A stretch of DNA of 53,680 bases from Geobacteraceae bacterium (GCA_024641085.1 JAHEDT010000019.1:1-53680); one strand, 5' to 3'. Numbered from the stretch's first letter, positions 34,011 through 43,208 are shown. A program made the numbers and translations. The notes: generated by a model from the sequence alone, not told the origin.

Positions 34011-34430
34011 ATGAAGTCCTTCCGCAAGGAACTTTGGTTCGAGGTCCCCAACCGTCGCGGTTTTATCAATATCACTCCGCAGGTCGAGACGTGTCTCACG
34101 GAGAGTGCCATCAGGGAAGGTTTGGTCCTCTGCAACTCGATGCACATCACCTCATCGGTCTTCATCAATGATAACGAGAGAGGGTTGCTGGAGGATTTCG
34201 AACATTGGTTGGAGAGGTTAGCGCCACATGAGCCCGTCATGCTTTACCAGCATAACAAAACCGGTGAAGACAACGGCGACGGACACCTGAAGCGAACTAT
34301 CATGGGCCGTGAGGTGGTCGTTGCGGTTACCGGGGGCCGTCTGGACTTCGGTCCCTGGGAGCAGATTTTCTACGGCGAATTCGATGGCCGGCGCCGCAAA
34401 CGGGTGCTGGTCAAGATCATCGGCGAATAG
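34011..34430 (+). CDS. yjbQ: YjbQ/UPF0047 family protein
   Basis: This 139-residue protein of the secondary thiamine-phosphate synthase (YjbQ) family is marked by the opening with [35 protein letters not shown], the [10 protein letters not shown] block with a conserved His, and [13 protein letters not shown]. Weak thiamine-phosphate synthase activity has been reported for the family, but its main role is uncertain. A perfect AAAGGAGG lies before the start. Confidence 0.9.
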   Translation: MKSFRKELWFEVPNRRGFINITPQVETCLTESAIREGLVLCNSMHITSSVFINDNERGLLEDFEHWLERLAPHEPVMLYQHNKTGEDNGDGHLKRTIMGREVVVAVTGGRLDFGPWEQIFYGEFDGRRRKRVLVKIIGE

Positions 34431-34540
34431 TGCTGGGGGCAATGTTTCCTGGAACGTTGTTTCGCTTGCCTTGGAGCCTGATTTGCCTATAATTGAAGGA
34501 GATCGTTCGCGTCCGCTGCAGCCGTTGATCGGAGATCGGC

Positions 34541-34879
34541 ATGAATGAGCACATAGTCTTCGGGTTATTCGCCCTCTATGTTGCCAGCATTTCTCTCTAT
34601 CAGGTGCTGGTGGGTCGCCAGGATGCGGTCCTTTCTCTCTTGAGGCGCTTCTGGGGGCGCACCAGGGGCCATTCCCTCTATTTTGTCGCCAATGTGGCTC
34701 TGCCCATGTTGATTTGCGCTCTCTGCCTGGGTTGGGGGGTCCGCCACTATGATCCCGCCTCAGGGTTTGACCGTCTGGACAAACCTTTGCATTTGCACCT
34801 CGATTCGTACCGGGATTTTCGGCAGCTGTTTCACAAAGAGCGGGCTCCGGACTCTCTTGGTGTGGTTTACGGCGCCTGA
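34541..34879 (+). CDS. Small membrane protein, 112 residues
   Basis: This unrecognised protein has two membrane helices (about 5-23, IVFGLFALYVASISLYQVL; and 47-66, LYFVANVALPMLICALCLGWG) joined by a basic loop (RRFWGRTRG). A charged tail follows, likely periplasmic or cytosolic. GGAG lies seven bases before the ATG. It is 110 bases after yjbQ and 83 before htpG, possibly a free unit. No function can be assigned. Confidence 0.65.
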   Translation: MNEHIVFGLFALYVASISLYQVLVGRQDAVLSLLRRFWGRTRGHSLYFVANVALPMLICALCLGWGVRHYDPASGFDRLDKPLHLHLDSYRDFRQLFHKERAPDSLGVVYGA

Positions 34880-34897
34880 TCTTTCCGCCTTGCGGTC

Positions 34898-34926
34898 TTG
34901 ACATTCTGACCTATCGTCACTATCTT
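34898..34926 (+). promoter_or_regulatory. Candidate htpG promoter
   Basis: TTGACA (34898-34903) is followed after exactly 17 bases by TATCTT (34921-34926), 36 bases before the htpG start. This is a good sigma70-like match. A heat-shock sigma factor could use the same region, but no clear sigma32 pattern is seen. Confidence 0.6.
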
Positions 34927-34962
34927 CCTCCCTGGCTTTAAATCCGTCGCGGAGGTTTTTTC

Positions 34963-36822
34963 ATGGCAAGCGATCAATCTACAGAGCAAGGCACAATTTC
35001 CATTCACACGGAAAATATTTTTCCGATCATCAAAAAGTGGCTTTACAGCGAAAAAGAGATCTTTCTCCGTGAACTCGTATCCAATGCGGTCGATGCGATT
35101 CACAAGATGCAGCACGTCAACCTGGTCGAAGGTTTGCAGAAGGCTGATGACTACCGGGTCGATGTCCTTCTGGATAAAGACAAGCGAACCTTGACCATCA
35201 AGGATAACGGCATCGGCATGACTGCCGACGAAATCCGTCGTTACATCAACCAGATTGCCTTTTCCTCAGCTGAAGAGTTCGTTCAGAAGTTCAAGAACCT
35301 CGAGGACAAGAGCCAGATTATCGGCCACTTCGGCCTTGGCTTCTATTCGGCGTTCATGGTTGCCAAGCAGGTTGAAATCCGTTCCCTCAGCTACCAGGAG
35401 GGCGCCGCGGGCGCTCACTGGTCCTGTGACGGCTCGACCGCTTACCAGCTCGCCGAGATCTCCAGGGATGAACGTGGCACGGAAGTCATTCTCACCCTTG
35501 ACGAGGGTGAACTGGAATTCCTGGAACCGGCTCACGTCCGCCAGGTCCTGACCCGCTACTGCAACTTCCTGCCGGTCGCAATCTACCTGGAAGGGGCGGT
35601 GGTCAACGACCAGAACCCACTGTGGACGCGCCTGGCCACCGATCTCAGCGATGATGACTACAAGGCTTTTTACCGCAAACTTTACCCCTTCTCGGATGAT
35701 CCGCTGTTCTGGATACACCTCAACATCGACTTTCCGTTCAACTTGAAAGGGATTCTCTACTTCCCGCGGCTGACCACTGAGTTTGACGTGACGAAAAGCC
35801 ATATCAAGCTTTTCTGCAATCAGGTCTTTGTCAGCGACAACTGTTCCGAACTCATCCCCGAGTTTCTGACGCCGCTGCAGGGTTGTCTCGATGCACCCGA
35901 TCTGCCGCTGAACGTGTCGCGCAGTTACCTGCAGAACGATCCGCAAGTCCGCAAGATACGAGAAGTGATCACCAGTCGCGTTGCCGGCAAGCTGGTTGAA
36001 CTCGATAAGCAGGACCGCGAAGCGTTCTCCGCTATCTGGGCCGACATTCATACCTTTATCAAGTTCGGCATGATGCGGGACGACAAGTTTTACGAGAAGC
36101 TCAAGGACCACACGCTCTTTGCCGTAAGTGGTGCCAATACCTGGACGACGCTTCCGGAATACCTTGAGGACAGCACCGCAGCCAAGGCGACCACGGTTTA
36201 CTACACCAACGATGAAGTGGCCCAGGCGACTTATCTGAAATTATTCAAGGCCCAGGGGCTCGACGTATTGGTGCTCGATACGCAGATCGACTCCCATTTC
36301 ATTCAGTTTCTGGAGATGAAGAACAGCGAGATACTCTTTGCCCGGGTGGATGCCGATGTCACGGAAAACCTGATTCAGCAGGACGCCTCCAGCAAACTGG
36401 TCGATGGTGAGGATGGCAAGACCAGGGATGAGCGAATTGCCGAGCTTTTCAAGCAGGCCCTCAAGGACGAGAAGCTCGAGGTCAGGGTCGAGCGGCTCAA
36501 GGACGAGTCGGTGCCCGCCATGGCCCTCTTTTCCGAGCAGGATCGCCGTTTCCAGGAAATGACACGTACCCTCGGCAAGCAGATATCGTTGCCGGACAAG
36601 GGTCCCTCTCTCATGATCAACGCCGCCAGCCCGGTTGTCCAGAATATCCTTGATCTGCAGGCAAAGCAGAAGTTTGCGGATGCCGAACTGTTGATCGCCC
36701 AGGTGTACGACCTGGCCATGCTGACCTGCAGGGCTTTCGACCAGGAGCGCATGGCGCGCTTTTTGGAGCGAAGCAATCAGCTGCTGGCGAGGGTGAATGT
36801 AGAGACGCCCGGGGAGGAGTAA
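34963..36822 (+). CDS. htpG: Chaperone protein HtpG (Hsp90)
   Basis: This 619-residue ATP-dependent chaperone has the GHKL ATPase domain first. ELVSNAVDAIHKMQ carries the catalytic Glu, DNGIGMTADEI binds the nucleotide, and IGHFGLGFYSAFMV forms the lid. The middle domain follows with the conserved NVSRSYLQND stretch, and the C-terminal dimerisation domain closes it. Length and order are those of bacterial HtpG. GCGGAGG precedes the ATG, and a perfect hairpin follows the gene. Confidence 0.97.
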   Translation: MASDQSTEQGTISIHTENIFPIIKKWLYSEKEIFLRELVSNAVDAIHKMQHVNLVEGLQKADDYRVDVLLDKDKRTLTIKDNGIGMTADEIRRYINQIAFSSAEEFVQKFKNLEDKSQIIGHFGLGFYSAFMVAKQVEIRSLSYQEGAAGAHWSCDGSTAYQLAEISRDERGTEVILTLDEGELEFLEPAHVRQVLTRYCNFLPVAIYLEGAVVNDQNPLWTRLATDLSDDDYKAFYRKLYPFSDDPLFWIHLNIDFPFNLKGILYFPRLTTEFDVTKSHIKLFCNQVFVSDNCSELIPEFLTPLQGCLDAPDLPLNVSRSYLQNDPQVRKIREVITSRVAGKLVELDKQDREAFSAIWADIHTFIKFGMMRDDKFYEKLKDHTLFAVSGANTWTTLPEYLEDSTAAKATTVYYTNDEVAQATYLKLFKAQGLDVLVLDTQIDSHFIQFLEMKNSEILFARVDADVTENLIQQDASSKLVDGEDGKTRDERIAELFKQALKDEKLEVRVERLKDESVPAMALFSEQDRRFQEMTRTLGKQISLPDKGPSLMINAASPVVQNILDLQAKQKFADAELLIAQVYDLAMLTCRAFDQERMARFLERSNQLLARVNVETPGEE

Positions 36823-36858
36823 GCGCCGGAGCGCCACGAGAGTTTGATGCTTTAAACA

Positions 36859-36881
36859 CAGGGGCCGAATTTCGGCCCCTG
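36859..36881. terminator. Hairpin between htpG and fxsA
   Basis: A perfect 23-base inverted repeat (CAGGGGCCGAA, one central T, then its complement) lies 36 bases past the htpG stop and in the 3' flank of the convergent fxsA gene. The following T-run is poor (GTTCGCGTTC), so its terminator strength is uncertain; it can serve both genes. Confidence 0.65.
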
Positions 36882-36993
36882 TTCGCGTTCTGGCCTGGCG
36901 GCCGGACCAGAAGGCACGTCAGCTGGCGGCCAGAAACAAGCAATCCCTCTCAGGAGCAATTCATGGTGACAGTCCATCCTTTGAAGGTCGCAC

Positions 36994-37401
36994 CTACAAT
37001 CGATGAATCGTAACCGTACCATGCCGAACCTGTTTTTGCAGCCAGTCACTCAGGGCCTTCCGCCACAGGCTCCTGGTCAGAGGGACCAGGAAGCTGAAGC
37101 CCAGCAGGTCGGTAAAGAAGCCGGGTGTCAGCAGCAGCAACCCGCCGACCAGCACCAGCGCCCCCTCAATCAGGTTGATGGCCGGCATCTGCCCGCGTGC
37201 CGTCTCCTCCTGTATCCTGCGCACGATTTCGATGCCCTGGCTGCGTGCCAGCCATGCTCCAGCCACACCGGTCAGCAGGATAAGGCTGATTGTTGGCCAG
37301 ATCCCGATGACGCGGCCGGCTTCAATCAGGAGATACAGTTCCATAAGTGGTACAAAAATGAAGATCGCGAGTAGTTTTGTGAACACTGTGTCCCATTTCA
37401 T
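36994..37401 (-). CDS. fxsA: FxsA family membrane protein
   Basis: This 135-residue inner-membrane protein has the FxsA pattern: a helix with PLMELYLLIEAGRVIG, a second helix (TISLILLTGVAGAWLARSQG), a cytosolic loop (RRIQEETARGQMPA) and a third region LVGGLLLLTPGFFTDLLGF. FxsA was named for blocking F-plasmid exclusion of phage T7. Its cell role is unclear. It is convergent with htpG. Confidence 0.88.
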   Translation of the reverse strand: MKWDTVFTKLLAIFIFVPLMELYLLIEAGRVIGIWPTISLILLTGVAGAWLARSQGIEIVRRIQEETARGQMPAINLIEGALVLVGGLLLLTPGFFTDLLGFSFLVPLTRSLWRKALSDWLQKQVRHGTVTIHRL

Positions 37402-37698
37402 TTGTCAACCCTCATGAGGCGGGTCGTTGGAAACATCTTATCCGGTTTATCTTGTAAAATATCTGGTAAATACCTGTTATTATTGTGAAAAAAAACTGCC
37501 TAAATATTGGGCATACAGTAGAAGTCGTCAGCCTGGCGATTTGAAACAGGTTTGTGCACATGCTTTTCAACACCTTGTCCACAACTTTTGTGGACAAGGT
37601 GTGAAGATGCTTGAAACTCATTGATTTTTTCGTAATCAAGAGAATATGCACAAATCGCCATTCGGTGCTGTGCATGTTGTAGCCGTTGCAACGTCCTT
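37402..37698. other. AT-rich intergenic region with inverted DnaA-box-like motifs
   Basis: The 297 bases between fxsA and mazG (both minus strand) hold no believable gene. They contain an AT-rich run (about 37440-37510), a strong hairpin, and several TTRTNCACA-like motifs. Two overlapping minus-strand frames across it have no ribosome site or sensible composition. Confidence 0.6.
37571..37601. repeat. Long hairpin of paired TTGTCCACAA boxes
   Basis: CACCTTGTCCACAA and TTGTGGACAAGGTG form a perfect 14-bp stem around CTT. Each arm contains TTGTCCACA (37575-37583 on plus, 37589-37597 on minus), one base away from the DnaA box TTATCCACA. It could be a hairpin in RNA, a repeat unit, or a protein-binding palindrome. 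Confidence 0.7.
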
Positions 37699-38391
37699 TT
37701 ATTCAGAGTCTAAAGAACCGATCAGCTTGACTGTCATTTTGCGCAAGGCTGTTTCAGCGTCGAGGTCAGCTTCGTGAGCCAGTCTGGCGAGACGGAACAG
37801 CGCCAGGCCGAGAGAATCTTCATCCATACGCTGATCTCGACTGGCGGCGGAATCGCAAAACAGTCTTTCCAGTTTTGGGTCGGTTGGCGGCAATTCTGCC
37901 TGTCGGCCTGCCCGGTGCGCCTTTGCAACCAGTTTCTGGGCGCGTTGCAGTGCGGGCAGTTGTGCGGGCAGGTGATCGGCAAGGCAGGTCTTTCGATGGG
38001 TTGCTTCGGAGCGCTTGATGGCATCCCATTGATCGTCCAGTTCTGCTGGGTTTTTGCGAGGCGTGCTCCGGTCAAACACGTGGGGGTGACGCCGAACCAG
38101 CTTGTCGGCAATCCCTGCGGCAACATCATGGAAATCGAACTGTTCCCGTTCACTGAAGATTTGGGCCAGAAAAACGACCTGGAAAAGCAGGTCGCCGAGT
38201 TCGTCGAGAATGAACTCCTGCGAACCCTGCTCAATAGCGTCGATTAACTCGCACGCCTCTTCGAGAATGTAAGGCGTCAGGCTTTCCGGAGTCTGCCCGG
38301 CATCCCAGGGGCAGCCTTCGGGGGCCCTGAGTGCCCGCATGATTTCCAGCAGGGATTCGAAACTTTTGCTGTTGTCTTTATGCGTCATCAT
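37699..38391 (-). CDS. mazG: Nucleoside triphosphate pyrophosphohydrolase MazG
   Basis: This 230-residue MazG removes pyrophosphate from (d)NTPs and is a housecleaning enzyme. The N-terminal domain has the marker PEGCPWDAGQTPESLTPYI, then EEACELIDAIE with the metal-binding EExxE pattern and DELGDLLFQVVF. The C-terminal half repeats the fold in weaker form, normal for two-domain MazG, though at 230 residues it is a little short (E. coli has 263). AAGG precedes the start; the second ATG at 38388 is also possible. Confidence 0.92.
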   Translation of the reverse strand: MMTHKDNSKSFESLLEIMRALRAPEGCPWDAGQTPESLTPYILEEACELIDAIEQGSQEFILDELGDLLFQVVFLAQIFSEREQFDFHDVAAGIADKLVRRHPHVFDRSTPRKNPAELDDQWDAIKRSEATHRKTCLADHLPAQLPALQRAQKLVAKAHRAGRQAELPPTDPKLERLFCDSAASRDQRMDEDSLGLALFRLARLAHEADLDAETALRKMTVKLIGSLDSE

Positions 38392-38538
38392 TAACCTTTG
38401 ACCAATCCACGTTGCCTCCTTCTACCGCAGCTTATGGCAGATTGCAAGGACCCCTCTTGCACGGCCACTAAAGTCTTGCAAATTTGTCCTTAATACGTTA
38501 ATAGAAGGGACTTAATTCCGGTGGCAGGTGAAAACTTC

Positions 38539-38566
38539 TTGACTGTTTCCGGGAGGTTCCTATACT
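38539..38566 (+). promoter_or_regulatory. Promoter of the yceD-rpmF-plsX-fab operon
   Basis: TTGACT (38539-38544) and TATACT (38561-38566) are separated by 16 bases, each one mismatch from consensus. They lie 36 bases before the GTG start of the yceD-like gene. This is the best sigma70-type promoter in the window and fits the high expression expected for a ribosomal protein and fatty-acid genes. Confidence 0.75.
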
Positions 38567-38601
38567 GGCGCCTTGCCCGATTTGCCCTGGGGTAGATCAT
38601 C

Positions 38602-39147
38602 GTGCTGATACAGATCGACAAACTCAAAAGACGGCCGCGCCAGATCGTCATAGATGAAGAGGCGGCAGACTTTGCGGTTCTGCACGAACTCGTCGAAGAG
38701 GGGACCGTTTTTTTTAACGATAAGATCAACGGCACTCTTGAAGCTACCTGGGCGGGAGATATCATAGAAGTATGCGGTCGCCTGACCACCACGGTAACTT
38801 CGTCCTGCGGCCGTTGCCTGATGCCGGTGACCGAACAGCTGGCCATCTCCGTCCTGCTCAGTTATGCCGGGCGTGAGGAGGAAGGTGAGTGTGCGGTCGC
38901 CGAGGATTCTGAATTAACCGACCTGGAGCTGGGTCTGATTCCTTACTCCGGCCAGGAAATCGACTTGCGGCCGGACCTTGAGCAGGAAATCATCATGGCC
39001 CTGCCTCAACAGGTGTTGTGTGAAGAGGCTTGCAAGGGGCTTTGTCCGGTATGTGGAGGCAACCTTAATCAGGAAAGCTGTGAGTGCGCTCCCCCGGTTT
39101 TTCATGCCGGGCTGGAAGCGCTGAGGAACTTTAAAGCCAAAAAGTGA
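38602..39147 (+). CDS. yceD: YceD/DUF177 family protein
   Basis: This 181-residue protein starts at GTG. It is characterised by CGRLTTTVTSSCGRCLMPVTEQL and a C-terminal zinc-like set of cysteines (LCEEACKGLCPVCGGNLN, then CEC). Genes of this family nearly always precede rpmF, as here, and have been linked to 23S rRNA stability or ribosome assembly. Function in this organism is inferred from position and family. Confidence 0.9.
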   Translation: MLIQIDKLKRRPRQIVIDEEAADFAVLHELVEEGTVFFNDKINGTLEATWAGDIIEVCGRLTTTVTSSCGRCLMPVTEQLAISVLLSYAGREEEGECAVAEDSELTDLELGLIPYSGQEIDLRPDLEQEIIMALPQQVLCEEACKGLCPVCGGNLNQESCECAPPVFHAGLEALRNFKAKK

Positions 39148-39153
39148 AATCCC

Positions 39154-39170
39154 TGGGGTTCGAATCCCCG
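39154..39170 (+). other. tRNA T-arm-like sequence
   Basis: TGGGG-TTCGAAT-CCCCG has the exact stem length, seven-base loop and GTTCGAATC core of a tRNA T-arm. The acceptor strand expected upstream is not present, because the preceding 90 bases encode the yceD C-terminus. It is therefore not a tRNA gene. Confidence 0.45.
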
Positions 39171-39220
39171 CGATCATTAATCAAGACCGGATCAACCGGT
39201 ATTAAGGAGACACTCAGACA

Positions 39221-39400
39221 ATGGCAGTACCTAAGAAGAAAACTTCGAAATCCAAGCGCGATATGCGCCGCTCCCACGATGGTCTTAAAACTCCCGGTAT
39301 CTCTATCTGCCCGCAATGCAAGGAGCCGAAGCAGGCTCACCGCGCCTGTCCTTCCTGTGGCACATACAAGGGCAAGGACATCCTCGGCACAGAAGAGTAG
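39221..39400 (+). CDS. rpmF: 50S ribosomal protein L32
   Basis: This 59-residue protein is immediately recognisable by [20 protein letters not shown] and the zinc ribbon CPQC plus CPSCG. It is a small basic component of the large ribosomal subunit near the exit tunnel. AAGGAG precedes the start. Its position between yceD and plsX is the classic arrangement. The zinc-binding (C+) form has all four cysteines. Confidence 0.97.
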   Translation: MAVPKKKTSKSKRDMRRSHDGLKTPGISICPQCKEPKQAHRACPSCGTYKGKDILGTEE

Positions 39401-39411
39401 GGGCATTCCTC

Positions 39412-40479
39412 TTGAATAACCGCCCCGTTGTCGCTGTTGATGTCATGGGAGGGGACAATGCGCCCGCTCATGAGATTACTGGTGCCGTCATGGCTGCCAG
39501 ACGATGGCAAATTCCGATTGTGCTGGTTGGTAAGGCCGCGTCGATCGAGCCGGAGCTGGCAAAGCTCAATACTCAGGGGCTGGATATCCGTATCGAGAAT
39601 GCCAATGAAATTGTCGGCATGCACGATTCGGCCTCTGATGCGGTTCGCAAGAAAAAGGACTCGTCAATCCGGGTTGCCTTTGAGTTGGTTCAGAAGGGGA
39701 CTGCGGAGGCTGTGGTCAGCACAGGCAACTCCGGTGCCACCATGGCTGCTGGAATGTTCGTCCTCAAGCGAATCCCGGGGATTGATCGTCCGGCAATTGC
39801 AATCCTGGTCCCCAACCTGAAAGACGAGACGCTCATTCTGGATGTCGGCGGCAATGTCGACTGCAAACCCCAGCACCTGGTTCAGTTTGCCTTGATGGGC
39901 AGCGTTTATGCTTCTCAGATGCTCGAAAAAGCCGCGCCGCGCGTCGGGCTGCTCTCCAATGGAGAAGAAGATTCCAAGGGTAATGAGTTGACTCGTGAAG
40001 CCAATCGCGTCCTTAAAAAAACCTCTCTTAATTACATCGGTTATATTGAAGGTCGCGACATCTATAACGGCCATGTTGATGTCGTCGTCTGTGACGGCTT
40101 CGTTGGCAACGTTGTCCTGAAGGTCTCAGAAGGGTTGGCAGAAGCGATCGGCACCATGATGCGCAAGGAGTTCAGTTCCAGGTTCTGGTCCCGGATCGGC
40201 TATCTGCTGGCCAAACCCGCCCTGAAAGCTTTCCGCCGCAAAGTCGACTATGCGGAATATGGCGGTGCACCATTGCTCGGCATCCAGGGCACGGCGATGA
40301 TCTGTCATGGCAGTTCCAGCCCCCGGGCCATCATGAACGCCGTCAAGATGGCTCACGATAACGTGACGCGTCAGGTCAACAGGAAGCTGACTGAGCGCCT
40401 CGGGGAAATCCGTGCGTTGCAGAATGATGCTCCCGAAGCGCCCGCAGTCGACGCCCAAACGAATACTCAAGGAGTATGA
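39412..40479 (+). CDS. plsX: Phosphate acyltransferase PlsX
   Basis: This 355-residue enzyme makes acyl-phosphate from acyl-ACP for phospholipid synthesis. It opens [20 protein letters not shown] and has the conserved [15 protein letters not shown] and [10 protein letters not shown] motifs. No ATG, GTG or closer codon fits the start, so TTG at 39412 (12 bases after the rpmF stop, with GGGG before it) is the likely one. The frame is open upstream through rpmF but homology starts at the TTG. Its end overlaps fabH. Confidence 0.95.
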   Translation: MNNRPVVAVDVMGGDNAPAHEITGAVMAARRWQIPIVLVGKAASIEPELAKLNTQGLDIRIENANEIVGMHDSASDAVRKKKDSSIRVAFELVQKGTAEAVVSTGNSGATMAAGMFVLKRIPGIDRPAIAILVPNLKDETLILDVGGNVDCKPQHLVQFALMGSVYASQMLEKAAPRVGLLSNGEEDSKGNELTREANRVLKKTSLNYIGYIEGRDIYNGHVDVVVCDGFVGNVVLKVSEGLAEAIGTMMRKEFSSRFWSRIGYLLAKPALKAFRRKVDYAEYGGAPLLGIQGTAMICHGSSSPRAIMNAVKMAHDNVTRQVNRKLTERLGEIRALQNDAPEAPAVDAQTNTQGV

Positions 40480-40481
40480 TC

Positions 40482-41462
40482 GTGATCAGAGCACGAATCA
40501 CCGGAACCGGTTCCTACGTCCCCGAAAAGGTGCTGACCAACCTGGATATAGAGAAATTTCTCGATACCAGCGACGAATGGATCAGAACGCGGACCGGGAT
40601 TTCCGAACGTCACGTCGTTGCCGATGGTGAATATACTTCGGACCTGGCAACCAACGCCGCGCGACGAGCCCTCGAGATGGCCGGTGTCGACGCCAAGGAG
40701 ATCGACCTGGTCGTCGTGGGCACCATCACCGGCGATTACCCCTGGCCGGCCACGGCGTGTGTCGTTCAGCGCAACCTGGAGGCATTGAATGCCGGCGCGT
40801 TCGATGTGTCTGCCGCCTGCAGCGGTTTCCTCTATGCCCTGTCGTGCGCGGTGGATCGCATTGAAGCCGGGCGCGCCAAAAAAGCCGTGGTGATCGGGGC
40901 GGAGACCCTGACCCGCATTATCGATTGGGAAGACCGCAATACCTGCGTGTTGTTCGGTGATGCTGCAGGTGCCGTGGTGCTTGAGGCCTCCGAAGGGGAG
41001 CATGGTGTCCTGTCGACCCACCTGCATGCAGACGGAACCCAGCTCGAACTCCTCTATCAACCGGGATTCGGCACCAGGCTTATGCCGAGCGAGGAGACCC
41101 TGGCGAAGCGGGATTACTTTTTAAAGATGCAGGGCAATGAAGTTTTCAAGGTTGCGGTACGTTCCTTGACCGAAGTGGCAAATATCGCTCTTAAGGCGAA
41201 CAGCATGACCGCGGCGGATGTCGACCTGTTTATCCCGCATCAGGCCAATATCCGGATCCTCGATGCGACGTCGAAAAGAATCGGCTTGAAGGAAAACCAG
41301 GTTTATATCAATGTCGACCGTTTCGGCAACACATCGGCGGCGACGATTCCGCTGGCTCTGGATGAAGCGAACCGGGCCGGTCGTCTCAAGTCCGGGGATA
41401 TCGTGCTGCTCGATGCTTTTGGTGGCGGCTTTACCTGGGCCGCGGCCTTGTTGCGCTGGTAA
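40482..41462 (+). CDS. fabH: 3-oxoacyl-ACP synthase III
   Basis: This condensing enzyme starts fatty-acid chains from acyl-CoA and malonyl-ACP. The catalytic Cys is in DVSAACSGFLYAL (about residue 113), His in IPHQANIRI and Asn in RFGNTSAATIP. An ATG at 40476 overlaps the plsX stop (ATGA), but AAGGAG is only one base from it and seven from the GTG at 40482. The GTG (MIRARITGTGSYVPE) therefore has the better spacing and alignment. The product is about 326 residues. Confidence 0.95.
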   Translation: MIRARITGTGSYVPEKVLTNLDIEKFLDTSDEWIRTRTGISERHVVADGEYTSDLATNAARRALEMAGVDAKEIDLVVVGTITGDYPWPATACVVQRNLEALNAGAFDVSAACSGFLYALSCAVDRIEAGRAKKAVVIGAETLTRIIDWEDRNTCVLFGDAAGAVVLEASEGEHGVLSTHLHADGTQLELLYQPGFGTRLMPSEETLAKRDYFLKMQGNEVFKVAVRSLTEVANIALKANSMTAADVDLFIPHQANIRILDATSKRIGLKENQVYINVDRFGNTSAATIPLALDEANRAGRLKSGDIVLLDAFGGGFTWAAALLRW

Positions 41463-41472
41463 TTCGCGTGTC

Positions 41473-41488
41473 TCCGGATCGCCGGAGT
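41473..41488 (+). other. Small hairpin between fabH and fabD
   Basis: CTCCGG-ATCG-CCGGAG is a perfect 6-bp stem with a four-base loop, 10 bases after the fabH stop. It has no T-run. It may be an mRNA processing or stability element inside the operon. Confidence 0.4.
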
Positions 41489-41532
41489 CAAACAATTTCG
41501 AATCCTCTTTGGCTGCAAGGTATCAGGACGCA

Positions 41533-42453
41533 ATGATTGCATACATTTTCCCCGGTCAGGGCTCACAATATGCGGGGATGGGCAAGGATCTCGCCGACAA
41601 TTTCCCGGTGGCCCGCCAGATTTTCGAAGAGGCAAACGACGCGCTCGGTTTTGACCTCGCGGCGCTTTGCTATAATGGCCCTGAGGACGACCTCAGGCTG
41701 ACGGCCAATACGCAACCGGCCATCCTCACGACCAGCGTGGCGGCCCTGCGTGTCCTCGAGACCGAGACCGACCTTGTTCCTGGCTTTGCGGCCGGGCATT
41801 CGCTTGGTGAGTACAGTGCGTTGGTTTGCGCGGGCAGCCTGTCCTTCGCAGATGCCGTGCGTACGGTCCGCCAGCGTGGCAAGTTCATGCAGGAGGCCGT
41901 GCCGGTTGGTAGCGGATCGATGGCGGCAATTCTTGGACTCGACCTCGAAGTTCTGGATCAGGTTTGCGCTGATGCTGCCCAGGGGCAGGTGGTCGCACCG
42001 GCCAATTACAACAGCGACGGCCAGGTGGTCATTGCCGGGCACAGCGAAGCCGTTGCCCGCGCGATTGAACTGGCCAAGGAGAAAGGCGCGAAAAGGGCCC
42101 TGCCATTGCCGGTCAGCGCACCTTTCCATTGCAGCCTGATGGTCCCGGCCGGCGAACGCCTGGCGGCCGTCCTGGCCGGAATCAGCCTGAAAGAACTGGC
42201 CCTGCCGGTCGTCACCAACGTCGAGGCTCTTCCGAACAATGACGCCGCACGGGTTCGTGATCTGCTGGTCCGCCAGGTCAGTGCCCCGGTTCGCTGGCAG
42301 GAGACGGTTGCTTGTATGGTCAGTCTTGGTGTTGACCGTTATATCGAGCTTGGCCCTGGCAAAGTGCTCTCCGGCTTAGTCAAACGCATGGCAAAGGGCA
42401 GCCTCATCGACAACGTGCAGGATGCGAATGATGTCACTGCTCTGGCCGGATAA
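41533..42453 (+). CDS. fabD: Malonyl-CoA:ACP transacylase
   Basis: This 306-residue enzyme loads malonyl groups on ACP. IFPGQGSQYAGMGKDL opens it, GHSLGEYSA holds the nucleophile Ser90, and the active-site His is in SAPFHCSLM. The frame is open upstream through the end of fabH, but homology starts at the ATG at 41533. Its ribosome site is poor, so translation may depend on upstream flow. Confidence 0.95.
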   Translation: MIAYIFPGQGSQYAGMGKDLADNFPVARQIFEEANDALGFDLAALCYNGPEDDLRLTANTQPAILTTSVAALRVLETETDLVPGFAAGHSLGEYSALVCAGSLSFADAVRTVRQRGKFMQEAVPVGSGSMAAILGLDLEVLDQVCADAAQGQVVAPANYNSDGQVVIAGHSEAVARAIELAKEKGAKRALPLPVSAPFHCSLMVPAGERLAAVLAGISLKELALPVVTNVEALPNNDAARVRDLLVRQVSAPVRWQETVACMVSLGVDRYIELGPGKVLSGLVKRMAKGSLIDNVQDANDVTALAG

Positions 42454-42470
42454 CCCGAGGAGATTTTTAT

Positions 42471-43208
42471 ATGCTTGCTGGTAAAGTGGCCATCGTAACC
42501 GGAGCATCACGTGGCATCGGTCGTTCGATTTCAGTTGCACTTGCCGGACAAGGCGCTAAAGTTGTTGCATCGGCCCGCAATGCCGAGGCACTGGACAACC
42601 TGGTGGCGGAAATCAAAGCCCTGGGCGGCGAGGCTCTGGCGGTCGTCGGCGATGTGGCTGTAGAGGCTGATGCGAACAATCTCATTGAGCAGGCGGTCGC
42701 TGCCTATGGTCAGCTTGACATCCTGGTCAACAATGCCGGCATCACCCGTGACGGACTGCTGCTGCGCATGAAGAATGACGACTGGGATGCCGTTCTCGAT
42801 ACCAACCTCAAAGGCGCTTTCCTCTGCATCCGTGCAGCGGCCAAGTTCATGAGCAAGCAGCGGTCAGGACGCATTATCAACATCTCTTCGGTGGTTGGGG
42901 AAATGGGCAACGCCGGCCAGGCCAACTACTGCGCCAGTAAGGCCGGACTACTCGGACTGACCAAGTCCGTCGCCAGGGAACTGGCCCGTCGCAATGTGAC
43001 GGTGAATGCCATCACTCCCGGCTTTATCGTCACTGACATGACCGAAAACATGACAGACAAGGCCCGCGAGGCCATGACCGAACAGATTCCGCTGGGCCGT
43101 CTCGGCTTAGCGGAGGATGTTGCCCATGCCGTGCTTTTCCTGGCCTCGGACCAGTCATCCTATATCACCGGCCAGGTGCTCGGCATCAATGGTGGCATGT
43201 ATATGTAA
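42471..43208 (+). CDS. fabG: 3-oxoacyl-ACP reductase
   Basis: This 245-residue NADPH-dependent short-chain reductase of chain elongation has the cofactor loop [11 protein letters not shown] and [11 protein letters not shown]. The catalytic residues are Ser139/140 (INISSVVG) and Tyr153/Lys157 (ANYCASKAG). The C-terminal end ([12 protein letters not shown]) is typical. GAGGAGA precedes the ATG, 17 bases after fabD. Confidence 0.96.
   Translation: MLAGKVAIVTGASRGIGRSISVALAGQGAKVVASARNAEALDNLVAEIKALGGEALAVVGDVAVEADANNLIEQAVAAYGQLDILVNNAGITRDGLLLRMKNDDWDAVLDTNLKGAFLCIRAAAKFMSKQRSGRIINISSVVGEMGNAGQANYCASKAGLLGLTKSVARELARRNVTVNAITPGFIVTDMTENMTDKAREAMTEQIPLGRLGLAEDVAHAVLFLASDQSSYITGQVLGINGGMYM

Noticed and set aside
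37412-37691. Two overlapping minus-strand frames of 87 and 63 codons
   Set aside because: They read through the hairpin and DnaA-box-like repeats, have no ribosome site and no sensible protein features.
37402-37698. Chromosomal replication origin
   Set aside because: The DnaA-box-like motifs are imperfect and none of the usual origin genes (dnaA, dnaN, gyrB, parAB) is in the window.
39148-39220. tRNA gene
   Set aside because: Only the T-arm is present; no D-arm, anticodon arm or matching acceptor strand can be found upstream.
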